A stretch of DNA of 10,534 nucleotides, taken from NCBI GenBank assembly GCA_947627075.1, contig CANQUR010000050.1, positions 1 to 10,534 on the forward strand, in the 5' to 3' direction. Below are positions 1 to 6,528 of the stretch, in pieces. This stretch comes from an uncultured Clostridia bacterium. GTDB taxonomy: Bacteria > Bacillota > Clostridia > Christensenellales > Pumilibacteraceae. How positions within the stretch are numbered: position 1 is the first letter of the stretch; every line of letters begins with the position of its first letter. The notes beneath the pieces are model-generated. The model was not told where the DNA came from, made no database searches, and saw only the letters and a program-made list of their open reading frames with translations. Position numbers and translations under genes: made by a program.

Positions 1-308
1 TGCTCCTCTTGCTTCGGACGCTCCGGCTCGGGATATTTGCTCTCGGGCTTTTCCTCCTCGACAACGGGGATATCTCGTAGCGATTCGGGCTCCGTAACCG
101 TGATCTCATCGTCGCTTACCTCTATCTTGTCATTTTCGACAACATGATAAGAAGCAAGCGCCTCGTCGATCTTGCGTTTAATATTCTTTATTTCCGCAAG
201 CAATTCGTTGAGATCGCTGTTTGACGCCAACATGACTTTCAAGCGTTTTATATTTTCATATTTTCCGCTGTCCTTTTCATTTTGCGTGTTTTGATTTTGA
301 GTAGCCAA
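1..308 (-). CDS. infB: Translation initiation factor IF-2, N-terminal part (cut by window edge)
   Basis: An open frame of 102 codons runs from a TTG at 306-308 off the left edge. The TTG directly follows the stop of the L7Ae-family gene and has a strong GGAGGG site 7 nt upstream, which decides the start. The visible protein begins with a short polar Gln/Asn-rich tail (residues 2-19). A probably helical, charged stretch follows (about 20-54), then a Glu/Pro-rich acidic linker (about 57-102). IF-2 is the GTPase that brings initiator tRNA to the 30S subunit; its catalytic G domain would lie beyond the window. The identification rests mainly on position: infB normally follows nusA, ylxR and the L7Ae-family gene in Firmicutes, and acidic low-complexity linkers are common in IF-2 N-termini. 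I do not recognise the usual small IF2N domain in the first residues, so another protein at this position cannot be excluded. Confidence 0.66.
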   Translation of the reverse strand, partial: MATQNQNTQNEKDSGKYENIKRLKVMLASNSDLNELLAEIKNIKRKIDEALASYHVVENDKIEVSDDEITVTEPESLRDIPVVEEEKPESKYPEPERPKQEE

Positions 309-632
309 TTAAATTCCCTCCGACTTAATTAGTGAATAGTCATCTGTAATATATTTTATTATCGCTTCGGACATCTGCTTATTTGCAACGCCGATGACTT
401 TGCAATTTTTTTTGTTTACAATATCCTCGAGTTTTCGTGTCTTAACCTCGATCAGCGGCACATGGTCCCTTATTGCGATCGCATTCAAATCTTTTCTGGC
501 CCGTTCGCTCAACGATCCGCAAAATATAATGAGGTATCGCTTGCGTTTGCCGCTATCGAGCTCATCCATGCCGTAGATCAATTTATTTGCCTTTACCGCA
601 AATCCTATAATAGTCGAGACCTTATCGCTCAT
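309..632 (-). CDS. rplGA: L7Ae/L30e-family RNA-binding protein (YlxQ-type)
   Basis: A 107-aa protein that fits the bacterial YlxQ/RplGA branch of the L7Ae family, which are small single-domain proteins of about 100 aa. Near the N-terminus it has the family pattern of a glycine, then basic residues and a Lys-Leu-x-x-Gly turn (residues 10-21). A hydrophobic strand follows (about 33-38), then a helix rich in Arg and Ala (43-52). Family members bind kink-turn RNA; B. subtilis YlxQ does so in vitro, but its cellular role is not settled. The ATG at 632 is preceded by GAGGAG at a spacing of 7 nt. The gene overlaps the end of ylxR by 11 nt and abuts infB, so it is probably translationally coupled to both. 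The family call is firm; function is by analogy. Confidence 0.85.
   Translation of the reverse strand: MSDKVSTIIGFAVKANKLIYGMDELDSGKRKRYLIIFCGSLSERARKDLNAIAIRDHVPLIEVKTRKLEDIVNKKNCKVIGVANKQMSEAIIKYITDDYSLIKSEGI
316..321 (-). promoter_or_regulatory. Ribosome binding site for infB
   Basis: GGAGGG lies 7 nt before the TTG at 306-308, inside the last codons of the L7Ae-family gene. It supports a TTG start, with no intergenic space, over the internal ATG at codon 26. Confidence 0.7.
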
Positions 633-879
633 TAATATGCTCCTCGAGCTTCAAATATATTTCACGTGGCACTTCGCATTTGAATGCCCTGTTCAATATC
701 TTTTGCTTCGCCGCTTTTTCGATACATTCCTTGTCGCAACAAATATAAGCTCCTCTGCCGGCAGCTTTGCCCGTACGATCCACGCTTATCGCCTCGCCGT
801 TTTTGACTATGCGTATAAGCTCAGCTTTGTTTTTCATCTGTCTGCAAGCAATGCACATTCTTTGCGGAACGTTTTTCAT
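622..879 (-). CDS. ylxR: YlxR/RnpM family RNA-binding protein (DUF448)
   Basis: An 85-aa protein with both family hallmarks: the N-terminal RMCIACR motif (residues 7-13) and the GRGAYIC motif (41-47), followed by a Cys-containing basic helix (about 47-66). Length matches the usual 80-100 aa. In B. subtilis the homologue (RnpM) binds RNase P RNA and modulates RNase P activity, and it has also been linked to wider changes in gene expression. The ATG start overlaps the nusA stop in an ATGA arrangement, and a GGAG sits upstream in the nusA C-terminal codons. Its end overlaps the L7Ae-family gene by 11 nt. This nusA-ylxR-L7Ae-infB order is standard in Firmicutes. No unusual features seen. Confidence 0.93.
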   Translation of the reverse strand: MKNVPQRMCIACRQMKNKAELIRIVKNGEAISVDRTGKAAGRGAYICCDKECIEKAAKQKILNRAFKCEVPREIYLKLEEHINER

Positions 880-2021
880 TCTTGATCTCCGGAAGGCGCG
901 ATCGATTCGGTTTCAAGCTCACTCTGTTCTTCTACAGCTTCGCCCGTTGAGTCCGATGATGATTTTTCGTCGCCGTACTGACCTTTGATATAACTGCTAT
1001 ACGACTTGACGTCGATCTTCCAACCGGTGAGACGAGCGGCAAGACGTGCATTTTGACCGTCCTTTCCTATGGCGAGACTCAACATATTGTCGTCGACTAT
1101 GACCTTTGCGGAATGTTCGTCGTCGTTGACCTCGACCATGTTTACCTTTGCGGGGCTGAGCGCCCTTGCTATGAATTCGAGCGCATCACTGTGCCACGGG
1201 ATAATGTCTATCTTTTCGCCGCCGAGTTCGGAAACGATGGCGTTTACTCTCATGCCTCGGTTGCCAACGCAAGCGCCGACGGGATCGATACTGCCGTCCT
1301 CGCAATATACCGCCATCTTTGTCCTGTATCCCGCTTCGCGTACGATAGCCTTTATGGTGACAAGTCCTGCGGCGATCTCGGGTACTTCTATTTCGAATAA
1401 GCGTTTTACAAAGCCCGCAACAGTCCTGCTTACGGTGATCTGCGGTCCGTGATTTCCGATCTTAATCTTCTTTACAAAGACTTTTATTCTGTCTCCGACG
1501 TTGAAGCGATCGCTCGGCGCTTGATCTTGCGGCATGAGCAACGCTTCGAGCTTATTTATCTCGACATAGACGTTTCTTCCGTCGATACGTCTGACCACGC
1601 AAGTGATAAGCTCCCCTTCCTTTTGCGAAAGTTCGCTGTAAGCAAGCTCGCTTTCGACCTCGCGAAGCTTTTGCATAATTACCTGCTTTGCGGTCTGAGC
1701 GGCTATACGTCCGAAGTCTTTTGCCACGACCTTTTCGGCAACTTTATCGCCTATTTTATATTTCTTGTCTATAAGCCTTGCATCCTCGAGACTTATTTGA
1801 GTGTCCGGATCGGTCACTTCTTCTACGACCTCGAGATACGCTATAATGTCGATGGTATACTTTTCGGGATCGAGCTTGACCTCGACTGCTTTGGCGTCGC
1901 CCGTATGCTTTTTGTATGCAATGACCAAAGCGGTCTGCAAAGCTTCGATAAAGACATCCTTTTTTATTCGCTTTTCCCTTTCGAGATCGTCAAGCGCAAG
2001 AAAAAAGTCTTGACTTTTCAT
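876..2021 (-). CDS. nusA: Transcription termination/antitermination factor NusA
   Basis: A 381-aa NusA that binds RNA polymerase and nascent RNA and affects pausing, intrinsic termination and antitermination. Domains in order: N-terminal RNAP-binding domain (about 1-125), S1 domain (about 134-200), KH1 (about 225-278, with GNRG at 253-256) and KH2 (about 303-345, with GKDG at 319-322). A short acidic, Ser/Glu-rich tail follows (about 350-381). The acidic repeats found at the C-terminus of E. coli NusA are absent, as is usual in Firmicutes, where the protein is about 370-390 aa. The ATG at 2019-2021 has GGAGGA 9 nt upstream. It lies 18 nt after rimP and overlaps ylxR by 4 nt, so it is read from the rimP promoter. 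Confidence 0.97.
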   Translation of the reverse strand: MKSQDFFLALDDLEREKRIKKDVFIEALQTALVIAYKKHTGDAKAVEVKLDPEKYTIDIIAYLEVVEEVTDPDTQISLEDARLIDKKYKIGDKVAEKVVAKDFGRIAAQTAKQVIMQKLREVESELAYSELSQKEGELITCVVRRIDGRNVYVEINKLEALLMPQDQAPSDRFNVGDRIKVFVKKIKIGNHGPQITVSRTVAGFVKRLFEIEVPEIAAGLVTIKAIVREAGYRTKMAVYCEDGSIDPVGACVGNRGMRVNAIVSELGGEKIDIIPWHSDALEFIARALSPAKVNMVEVNDDEHSAKVIVDDNMLSLAIGKDGQNARLAARLTGWKIDVKSYSSYIKGQYGDEKSSSDSTGEAVEEQSELETESIAPSGDQE

Positions 2022-2039
2022 TAGATTGGTTCCTCCTTG

Positions 2040-2498
2040 CTATTCAAATTTTACAAGCGGTCTTACGTATGCCGCTTTTGCACATTCTATCGTTATCTCT
2101 TTATCATCGCAAACGATAGTAAAGGTATTTTCGTTTTTTTCTTTAAGCACGCCTTCGTAAAGTTTTTTGCCCTTTAGCGGCGCATAGAGTTTCACTTCGA
2201 CTTCCTCGCCGTAATTGCGTTCGAAATCGCGTTGAGTCTTGAAGGGTCTGTCAAGCCCCGGCGACGATACGTTGAAAGAATACGGTTCGTTGCCCGTAGG
2301 ATCGAGTTCGTCCAAGACGGGGTCAAGCGCGCGACTCACCTTTTCGCAATCGTCAAGGTCGACTCCACCCGGCTTGTAAATATACACGGTAAGCGTCATC
2401 TGACCGTATTGCTTGGCATATTCAACATCGACAAGCTCATAGCCCATTTCGGAAAGTATCGGTTCCACTGCGTTTCTTGTCTTTTCGGCTACGTTCAT
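2040..2498 (-). CDS. rimP: Ribosome maturation factor RimP
   Basis: A 152-aa RimP, needed for late maturation of the 30S subunit. It shows the conserved pattern EPILSEMGYELVDVEY (residues 12-27) and the hallmark VSSPGLDRPFK (about 78-88), followed by the C-terminal SH3-like barrel (about 90-150). Length matches the family (about 150-155 aa). I take the ATG at 2496-2498 as the start because GGGAG lies 4 nt upstream. A longer frame opening with TTG at 2531 would read through the leader hairpin and add 11 residues not expected in the family. The gene is the first of the rimP-nusA-ylxR-L7Ae-infB operon and sits behind its own promoter. Confidence 0.96.
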   Translation of the reverse strand: MNVAEKTRNAVEPILSEMGYELVDVEYAKQYGQMTLTVYIYKPGGVDLDDCEKVSRALDPVLDELDPTGNEPYSFNVSSPGLDRPFKTQRDFERNYGEEVEVKLYAPLKGKKLYEGVLKEKNENTFTIVCDDKEITIECAKAAYVRPLVKFE

Positions 2499-2502
2499 AT
2501 AA

Positions 2503-2507
2503 CTCCC
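2503..2507 (-). promoter_or_regulatory. Ribosome binding site for rimP
   Basis: GGGAG with a 4-nt spacer to the ATG at 2496-2498. It lies 8 nt after the leader hairpin and decides the start in favour of the shorter 152-aa product. Confidence 0.65.
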
Positions 2508-2515
2508 ATAACGAT

Positions 2516-2543
2516 TGAGAGTGAACCGCAAGGCTCACTCTCA
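2516..2543 (-). promoter_or_regulatory. Leader RNA hairpin upstream of rimP
   Basis: The minus-strand RNA can form a 12-bp stem (2532-2543 with 2516-2527) closed by a 4-nt loop, UUGC, at 2528-2531. All pairs are Watson-Crick except one G-U. On the plus strand the same position is an A-C mismatch, so the full stem forms only in the rimP transcript. No U-run follows, so it is not an intrinsic terminator. It lies between the predicted transcription start (about 2557) and the rimP ribosome binding site, 8 nt from the latter. Possible roles are mRNA stabilisation or control of rimP translation; the role is inference, the fold is directly visible. Confidence 0.65.
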
Positions 2544-2563
2544 TCACGCTCAATAACAAATTA

Positions 2564-2592
2564 ATTATAACACACATTTTAACAAAATGCAA
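2564..2592 (-). promoter_or_regulatory. Promoter of the rimP-nusA-infB operon
   Basis: On the minus strand, a perfect -10 TATAAT (2564-2569) is preceded by an extended -10 TGT. A 17-bp spacer leads to a weaker -35 TTGCAT (2587-2592). A sigma-A-type start is predicted near 2557, giving a leader of about 60 nt that includes the hairpin at 2516-2543. Confidence 0.8.
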
Positions 2593-2617
2593 CTGTTTTT
2601 GCACAGTATTGATCGAT

Positions 2618-2645
2618 TTTATACTCGATTTTGCAACTTTTGCAA
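2618..2645 (-). promoter_or_regulatory. Possible second, upstream promoter for rimP
   Basis: TATAAA (2618-2623) with TTGCAA (2640-2645) at a 16-bp spacing on the minus strand. The match is weaker than the proximal promoter and the region is A/T rich, so this is tentative. If used, transcription would start about 54 bp upstream of the proximal start. Apart from these signals and the hairpin, I see no gene in 2499-2669. Confidence 0.3.
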
Positions 2646-2669
2646 TAAAAATCGGCGTTTTTAGAAGGA

Positions 2670-4217
2670 TCACTGCATATGCTCGGCAAGTTTTATGAAT
2701 ATCTTTGCCGTAGTCACCGCGTCCGAAACGGCTCTGTGCGCTTCCTCGTTCACAAAGCCGAAAAATTTCGACAAAAAGTCGAGCGTGTATCTGTTCAGCC
2801 CGGGATAGAACTTCTTTGACAGCAACATGATGTCGAGCTGTTTGTTCTCGAAATATATATTGAGAGGCTCAGCCTTTGCGCTTAAAAACGGCGCGTCGAA
2901 TTGTACGCTGTTTTGCCCTACCATTATTGCTCCCTGACAAAATTTATAGAAATCGGGCATGACGTCCTCTATTCGAGGTGCGCCTTTCACATCGGCGTCC
3001 GTTATATGAGTTATACTTACGATCTTTTCGGGAATGAGACATTCCGGATCCACAAGAGTGGAAAAGCATTCGGTGATCACTCCGTCTATGAGCTTAACCG
3101 CGCCTATCTCGATGATCCTGTCCTTGGTTCTGTCAAGCCCGGTGGTCTCGAGGTCGAAAACTACGAATTCTTTGTCCATAAGATAATCCGGAAGCTTTTC
3201 ATCATTTTGCTTGAAAATATCGTCTTGTTCATAGCTTTCGTATTTGGTAGGATGAACGCAAGTATATTCTTTGGGCACGACCATGCGAGCGCGATTTATG
3301 ACAAAATCGGATGGCAATGTGCACAACGAAATAAATCTGACTCTGTACGACAAAGAGGTCTCGCCCTTGAAAGTATTTAGTTCCACCGAGCCGAATGCGA
3401 CGATTTCTTTTTCGTCTTGCAGCATTCGGATCTTATCGAGCGATTTCTTTGTGGGAAAATAAACGCAATTTATAGAGCCCGTAAAGTCTTCGAGACGAAA
3501 TTTGAAAAAGTATTTTTGTTCGGTCTCGCCCTCTTTCATGGTGCGTTTTCTCTCGGTAAACTCCTTTATACGGCCGCAAAGCACGACGCCGTCGCCCTTA
3601 TGCGCGTCGACGATGTAACCGGGGCGCTCGTAAATAGCGTCGCCTATAAACGATTCGACGTTCGATACCTTTATTTTTCTGCCGCCTTCATAATCGTAGA
3701 CCAACTTGTTTTCGGGCAAATGTACCTCGATATCCTCGTTTTCGAGTTCGATCTCCTCGGTGCAGAAAGATATCTTTTCACAGTAATTATTAAAGATGAA
3801 GTTTTTGATCTCGCCGAGGACATTGCGGTCCTTTATGTATTCGCATATAGCGGCAGGCGCCTTCAATATCACTTCGATCTCATCGCCGTTTTTGCGAAAA
3901 TCAAAATTGCCGCTTTTTATATTGTGTTTTATGAGCGGATATTTTTGCAAAAAATCTATGAGCGCATAAGTGAAATACGCCTCATCGAAATAGCTCTTTC
4001 TTATTCTTATCTTGAACTTAAAAAGGGTTTTGAGAAGTTTTGCCGCTTCCGATTCGAGCTGTTTCAAATTATCGCTCAATTCTTTTTCCTTGTTCTCGGG
4101 GCAAACCAAAACCATTTCAAGCGTATTTTGCTTGATATTGACGTTAATTTCGGAAAGACGTACTTCGCTTAAATCTATTTCCGCGCTCTCCGCAAGTTTG
4201 CCTAAAAATTCGTTCAC
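2670..4217 (-). CDS. PolC-type N-terminal/OB-fold/exonuclease protein lacking PHP and polymerase domains
   Basis: A 515-aa protein at the usual polC position between ispG and rimP. Residues 1-175 resemble the PolC N-terminal region, and 185-300 the PolC OB fold (strands around 210-216, 236-254 and 271-296). Residues 349-515 are a DEDDh 3'-5' exonuclease with D355 and E357 (FDLETTG), D441 (QFDAPFL), and H494 with D499 (HRAVSD). All five catalytic residues are present, so proofreading-type activity is plausible. A full PolC is about 1,400 aa, with the exonuclease inserted in a PHP domain followed by the polymerase. Here the OB fold joins the exonuclease through a linker of about 50 aa without PHP motifs, and the protein ends just after the exonuclease. 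The GTG start overlaps the ispG stop by 4 nt (GTGA), so translation is probably coupled. The frame is clean, so this looks like a working shortened protein rather than decay. Its partner polymerase is unknown. Confidence 0.85.
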   Translation of the reverse strand: MNEFLGKLAESAEIDLSEVRLSEINVNIKQNTLEMVLVCPENKEKELSDNLKQLESEAAKLLKTLFKFKIRIRKSYFDEAYFTYALIDFLQKYPLIKHNIKSGNFDFRKNGDEIEVILKAPAAICEYIKDRNVLGEIKNFIFNNYCEKISFCTEEIELENEDIEVHLPENKLVYDYEGGRKIKVSNVESFIGDAIYERPGYIVDAHKGDGVVLCGRIKEFTERKRTMKEGETEQKYFFKFRLEDFTGSINCVYFPTKKSLDKIRMLQDEKEIVAFGSVELNTFKGETSLSYRVRFISLCTLPSDFVINRARMVVPKEYTCVHPTKYESYEQDDIFKQNDEKLPDYLMDKEFVVFDLETTGLDRTKDRIIEIGAVKLIDGVITECFSTLVDPECLIPEKIVSITHITDADVKGAPRIEDVMPDFYKFCQGAIMVGQNSVQFDAPFLSAKAEPLNIYFENKQLDIMLLSKKFYPGLNRYTLDFLSKFFGFVNEEAHRAVSDAVTTAKIFIKLAEHMQ

Positions 4218-5245
4218 CTTTTCTTAAACTCCGCTATTAGCTTGTTCAGTTCGGGCAAGATGTCGCCCATGGGAATGGTCTTGAAAATTTCGCCTTTGCG
4301 GAACAATACCGCTTTGTCGCCGCCTCCCGCAACTCCGAGATCGGCGCTCTTTGCTTCGCCCGGTCCGTTTACAACACAACCCATGACGGCGATCTTAAGG
4401 GGAAAATCCACGTCATTTGTAGCCTCGCGCACGGCTCTTACGACCGAACCCAGATCGTAGCCGCATCTCGAGCAAGTGGGACATGAGATTATCTCACAGT
4501 AGTTTTTATCCAGCCCTACGGCACGCAAAATATTTTTAGCCGCAACGACCTCGGCAACGGGATCGCCCGAAAGCGAGACGCGAATGGTATCCCCTATGCC
4601 GTCCGCCAAAAGCGAGCCTATGCCTATCGACGATTTGATCGTGCCCGTTTCGACATCGCCGCTTTCGGTCACACCGAGATGAAGCGGATAATCACATTCC
4701 TTGCCGACCAAACGATTTGCCTGTATCATGGTGACGACATCGCTCGACTTTACCGAGATCACAATGTCGTTAAATCCGAACTTTTCAAGCAAGGCGACAT
4801 TTTTGAGCGCGCTTTTTGCAAGCGCCTCCGCTCCGCTTCCGACGTTTTTCTCGAGCGAGCCGCCGTTTACACCTATGCGCAAAGGAGTATGATTGGCTTT
4901 ACAAGCCGCAACGAGTTCACGCACTTTATCCTCGTCGCCTATATTGCCCGGATTTATGCGCACCTTTCCGAAGCCTATGTCGCTGCACTTTATCGCAAGC
5001 CTATAATCGAATTGAATATCGGCAACAAGCGGAATGTCGAAGTTTTTTATATACTGCTTACAAGCGTTCACGTCCTCGTCGCCGCATACGGCAAGGCGAA
5101 CGATATCGCACCCCGCTTTGATAAGGCGTTCTATTTGTTCGCTTGTGGCGGCTATATCGGCGGTTTTGGTGTTGGTCATCGATTGAACGGTCACTCTGTT
5201 GCCGCCGCCTATAAGCACATTTTTTACTTTTATGGTCCTTGTCAT
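4214..5245 (-). CDS. ispG: 4-hydroxy-3-methylbut-2-en-1-yl diphosphate synthase (IspG/GcpE)
   Basis: A 343-aa IspG, the penultimate enzyme of the MEP isoprenoid pathway. It reductively converts ME-cPP to HMBPP using a [4Fe-4S] cluster. The N-terminal TIM barrel shows VQSMTNTKTAD (20-30), LVADIQFD (73-80) and KVRINPGN (94-101). The C-terminal cluster domain carries the expected ligands C255 and C258 (CPTC), C290 and E297 (NGPGE), which correspond to C270, C273, C305 and E312 of E. coli. Length is typical for the two-domain bacterial form. The ATG overlaps the rseP stop (ATGA) and has no clear Shine-Dalgarno, which suggests dependence on translational coupling. It shares the operon with dxr, another MEP enzyme. 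Confidence 0.97.
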   Translation of the reverse strand: MTRTIKVKNVLIGGGNRVTVQSMTNTKTADIAATSEQIERLIKAGCDIVRLAVCGDEDVNACKQYIKNFDIPLVADIQFDYRLAIKCSDIGFGKVRINPGNIGDEDKVRELVAACKANHTPLRIGVNGGSLEKNVGSGAEALAKSALKNVALLEKFGFNDIVISVKSSDVVTMIQANRLVGKECDYPLHLGVTESGDVETGTIKSSIGIGSLLADGIGDTIRVSLSGDPVAEVVAAKNILRAVGLDKNYCEIISCPTCSRCGYDLGSVVRAVREATNDVDFPLKIAVMGCVVNGPGEAKSADLGVAGGGDKAVLFRKGEIFKTIPMGDILPELNKLIAEFKKR

Positions 5246-6519
5246 ATAATATACCGACTGACGAGATAAATAAGATCGAGAACTACCACGAGCCCGAGTA
5301 GTAAAAACAAACCAACCATGTGAATCATGTTTTCGACCTTGGGATTAACAGGCTTGCCTCTTATCCATTCCACTATCGTAAATACTACCTTTGCGCCGTC
5401 AAGGGCGGGAATGGGAAATAGATTGAATATTCCGAGGTTTGCGGCTATAAGCGGCAACAATACGAGCATATATGCCCAATTTTCCATACCGTAATTCGCC
5501 ATTTGATCTATCGTACCTATCGTGCCGCTGACCTGACTTATAGGCACTTTGCCCGTGATAAGATCGCCAAACGCCCCGAGGATCATCCAGGACAGCTTCG
5601 CAGTATACGGAATGCTGTATTTGAAAGCGTCTCCTACGGTAGCATGCTCCTGCAACAGAGATATTCCCATGCCGACGGGATATATTTCATTGCCGTTTTC
5701 GTCCTTATTGAACTCATAGTTACCTGCAGAAGAGCCGTTTGACCAAACACTCGGATCGTATTTATGCAATGTTACGGTGAGCGTTTTTTCCTCGCCGTCG
5801 CGCAAAACGACGACCTCGATCGTTTCGCCCTCCTTTCTGTTCGCCATAGCCTCCTCGATGGGATGATAGAAGTCTATTTTTTGTCCTTCTATGGAAACGA
5901 TCTTATCTCCCGCCTCAAGCGTATATTGAATATTAGGCTCGACACTTTTGTAGACATTATTTACGCTTACGCCGCCTACGGCTCCGAAACAAATAAATAT
6001 GAACGAAAAGATCACCGCGGAAAGTATATTGAATACGCCGCCCGCCATCAATACGATTATACGTTTCCAGGGTGGCTGGTCATTGAATTTTTTGCCTTCC
6101 GTCAAGCTGTTATCACCGCTTTTGTTCTCGGCGGTCTGTATTTTGTCCTTTTCATCGACCGCAACTACCTTTACGCTCTCGTCGGGATCGGCAGACTTTT
6201 CGTCTTTATCGTCGGTTTTTCCCTTTTCCGTGCCGTTGTCGTTTTCGTCAAACGGGCTCTTTTTCAGTTTTTCGGGTGCAAGGATGTTTTCCTCCTCGCT
6301 TTCGCCCGCAAATGCGCAAAATCCGCCGAGAGGCAAAAGCCTTATGGAAAATACTTCTCCGTTTTTCTTTTTTTTGGAAAAGATCTTTGGTCCGAAGCCT
6401 ATGGAAAACTCCTCTATTTTGAATCCAAGCAATTTTCCGGCAATATAATGCCCGAACTCATGGATCGTTATCATAAGCAGAAGTATAATTACGGCTAATA
6501 ATATAAATAAGATCTTCAT
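5242..6519 (-). CDS. rseP: Site-2 intramembrane zinc metalloprotease RseP/RasP
   Basis: A 425-aa membrane protease. Residues 1-19 form the first membrane helix and run into HEFGH (20-24), with zinc ligands H20 and H24 and catalytic E21. A second hydrophobic segment covers about 152-179. A PDZ domain follows (about 184-253). The third conserved membrane segment holds NLFPIPALDG (366-375), where D374 is the third zinc ligand, and a last helix spans about 401-420. Family members cleave anti-sigma factors and remnant signal peptides in the membrane. Between the membrane-associated strand region (to about 70) and helix 2 is a highly charged, low-complexity insert (about 75-145) rich in Asp, Glu and Lys. 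The ATG has a strong AAGGAG site and lies 9 nt after dxr. The enzyme family is certain; the physiological target is not visible here. Confidence 0.95.
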   Translation of the reverse strand: MKILFILLAVIILLLMITIHEFGHYIAGKLLGFKIEEFSIGFGPKIFSKKKKNGEVFSIRLLPLGGFCAFAGESEEENILAPEKLKKSPFDENDNGTEKGKTDDKDEKSADPDESVKVVAVDEKDKIQTAENKSGDNSLTEGKKFNDQPPWKRIIVLMAGGVFNILSAVIFSFIFICFGAVGGVSVNNVYKSVEPNIQYTLEAGDKIVSIEGQKIDFYHPIEEAMANRKEGETIEVVVLRDGEEKTLTVTLHKYDPSVWSNGSSAGNYEFNKDENGNEIYPVGMGISLLQEHATVGDAFKYSIPYTAKLSWMILGAFGDLITGKVPISQVSGTIGTIDQMANYGMENWAYMLVLLPLIAANLGIFNLFPIPALDGAKVVFTIVEWIRGKPVNPKVENMIHMVGLFLLLGLVVVLDLIYLVSRYII

Positions 6520-6528
6520 TTCTTCTCC

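Noticed and set aside
2499..2531. Eleven-residue N-terminal extension of rimP from a TTG
   Set aside because: The extension would include half of the leader hairpin and the rimP ribosome binding site. The ATG at 2496-2498 with GGGAG upstream gives the normal family length.
2541..2547. GUGAUGA in the rimP leader, resembling the C box of a kink-turn that an L7Ae-family protein could bind
   Set aside because: No CUGA partner that could form the tandem G-A pairs is found across the stem, so a kink-turn is not supported.
2592..2607. ACTGT-N6-ACAGT as a LexA (SOS) box
   Set aside because: The E. coli-type box needs CTGT-N8-ACAG and Firmicutes use a different GAAC-type box; the spacing here is 6. 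It is kept only as an unexplained inverted repeat.
2641..2669. Intrinsic terminator after the polC-like gene
   Set aside because: The A-run and T-run around CGCCGA could form only a weak A-T stem with a mismatched centre and no proper U-tail after a GC stem.
2437..2673. Minus-strand frame of 78 codons covering the polC-rimP gap
   Set aside because: It runs through the promoter and leader hairpin and overlaps the start of rimP in another frame, with no ribosome binding site or family motif.
3417..4172. Plus-strand open frame of 251 codons opposite the polC-like gene
   Set aside because: It lies wholly antisense to a gene with clear domains, has no recognisable family motif, and its composition mirrors the opposite frame. 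The same holds for the long plus-strand frames at 5764-6498, 7800-8546 and 8576-9292, opposite rseP, cdsA and uppS.
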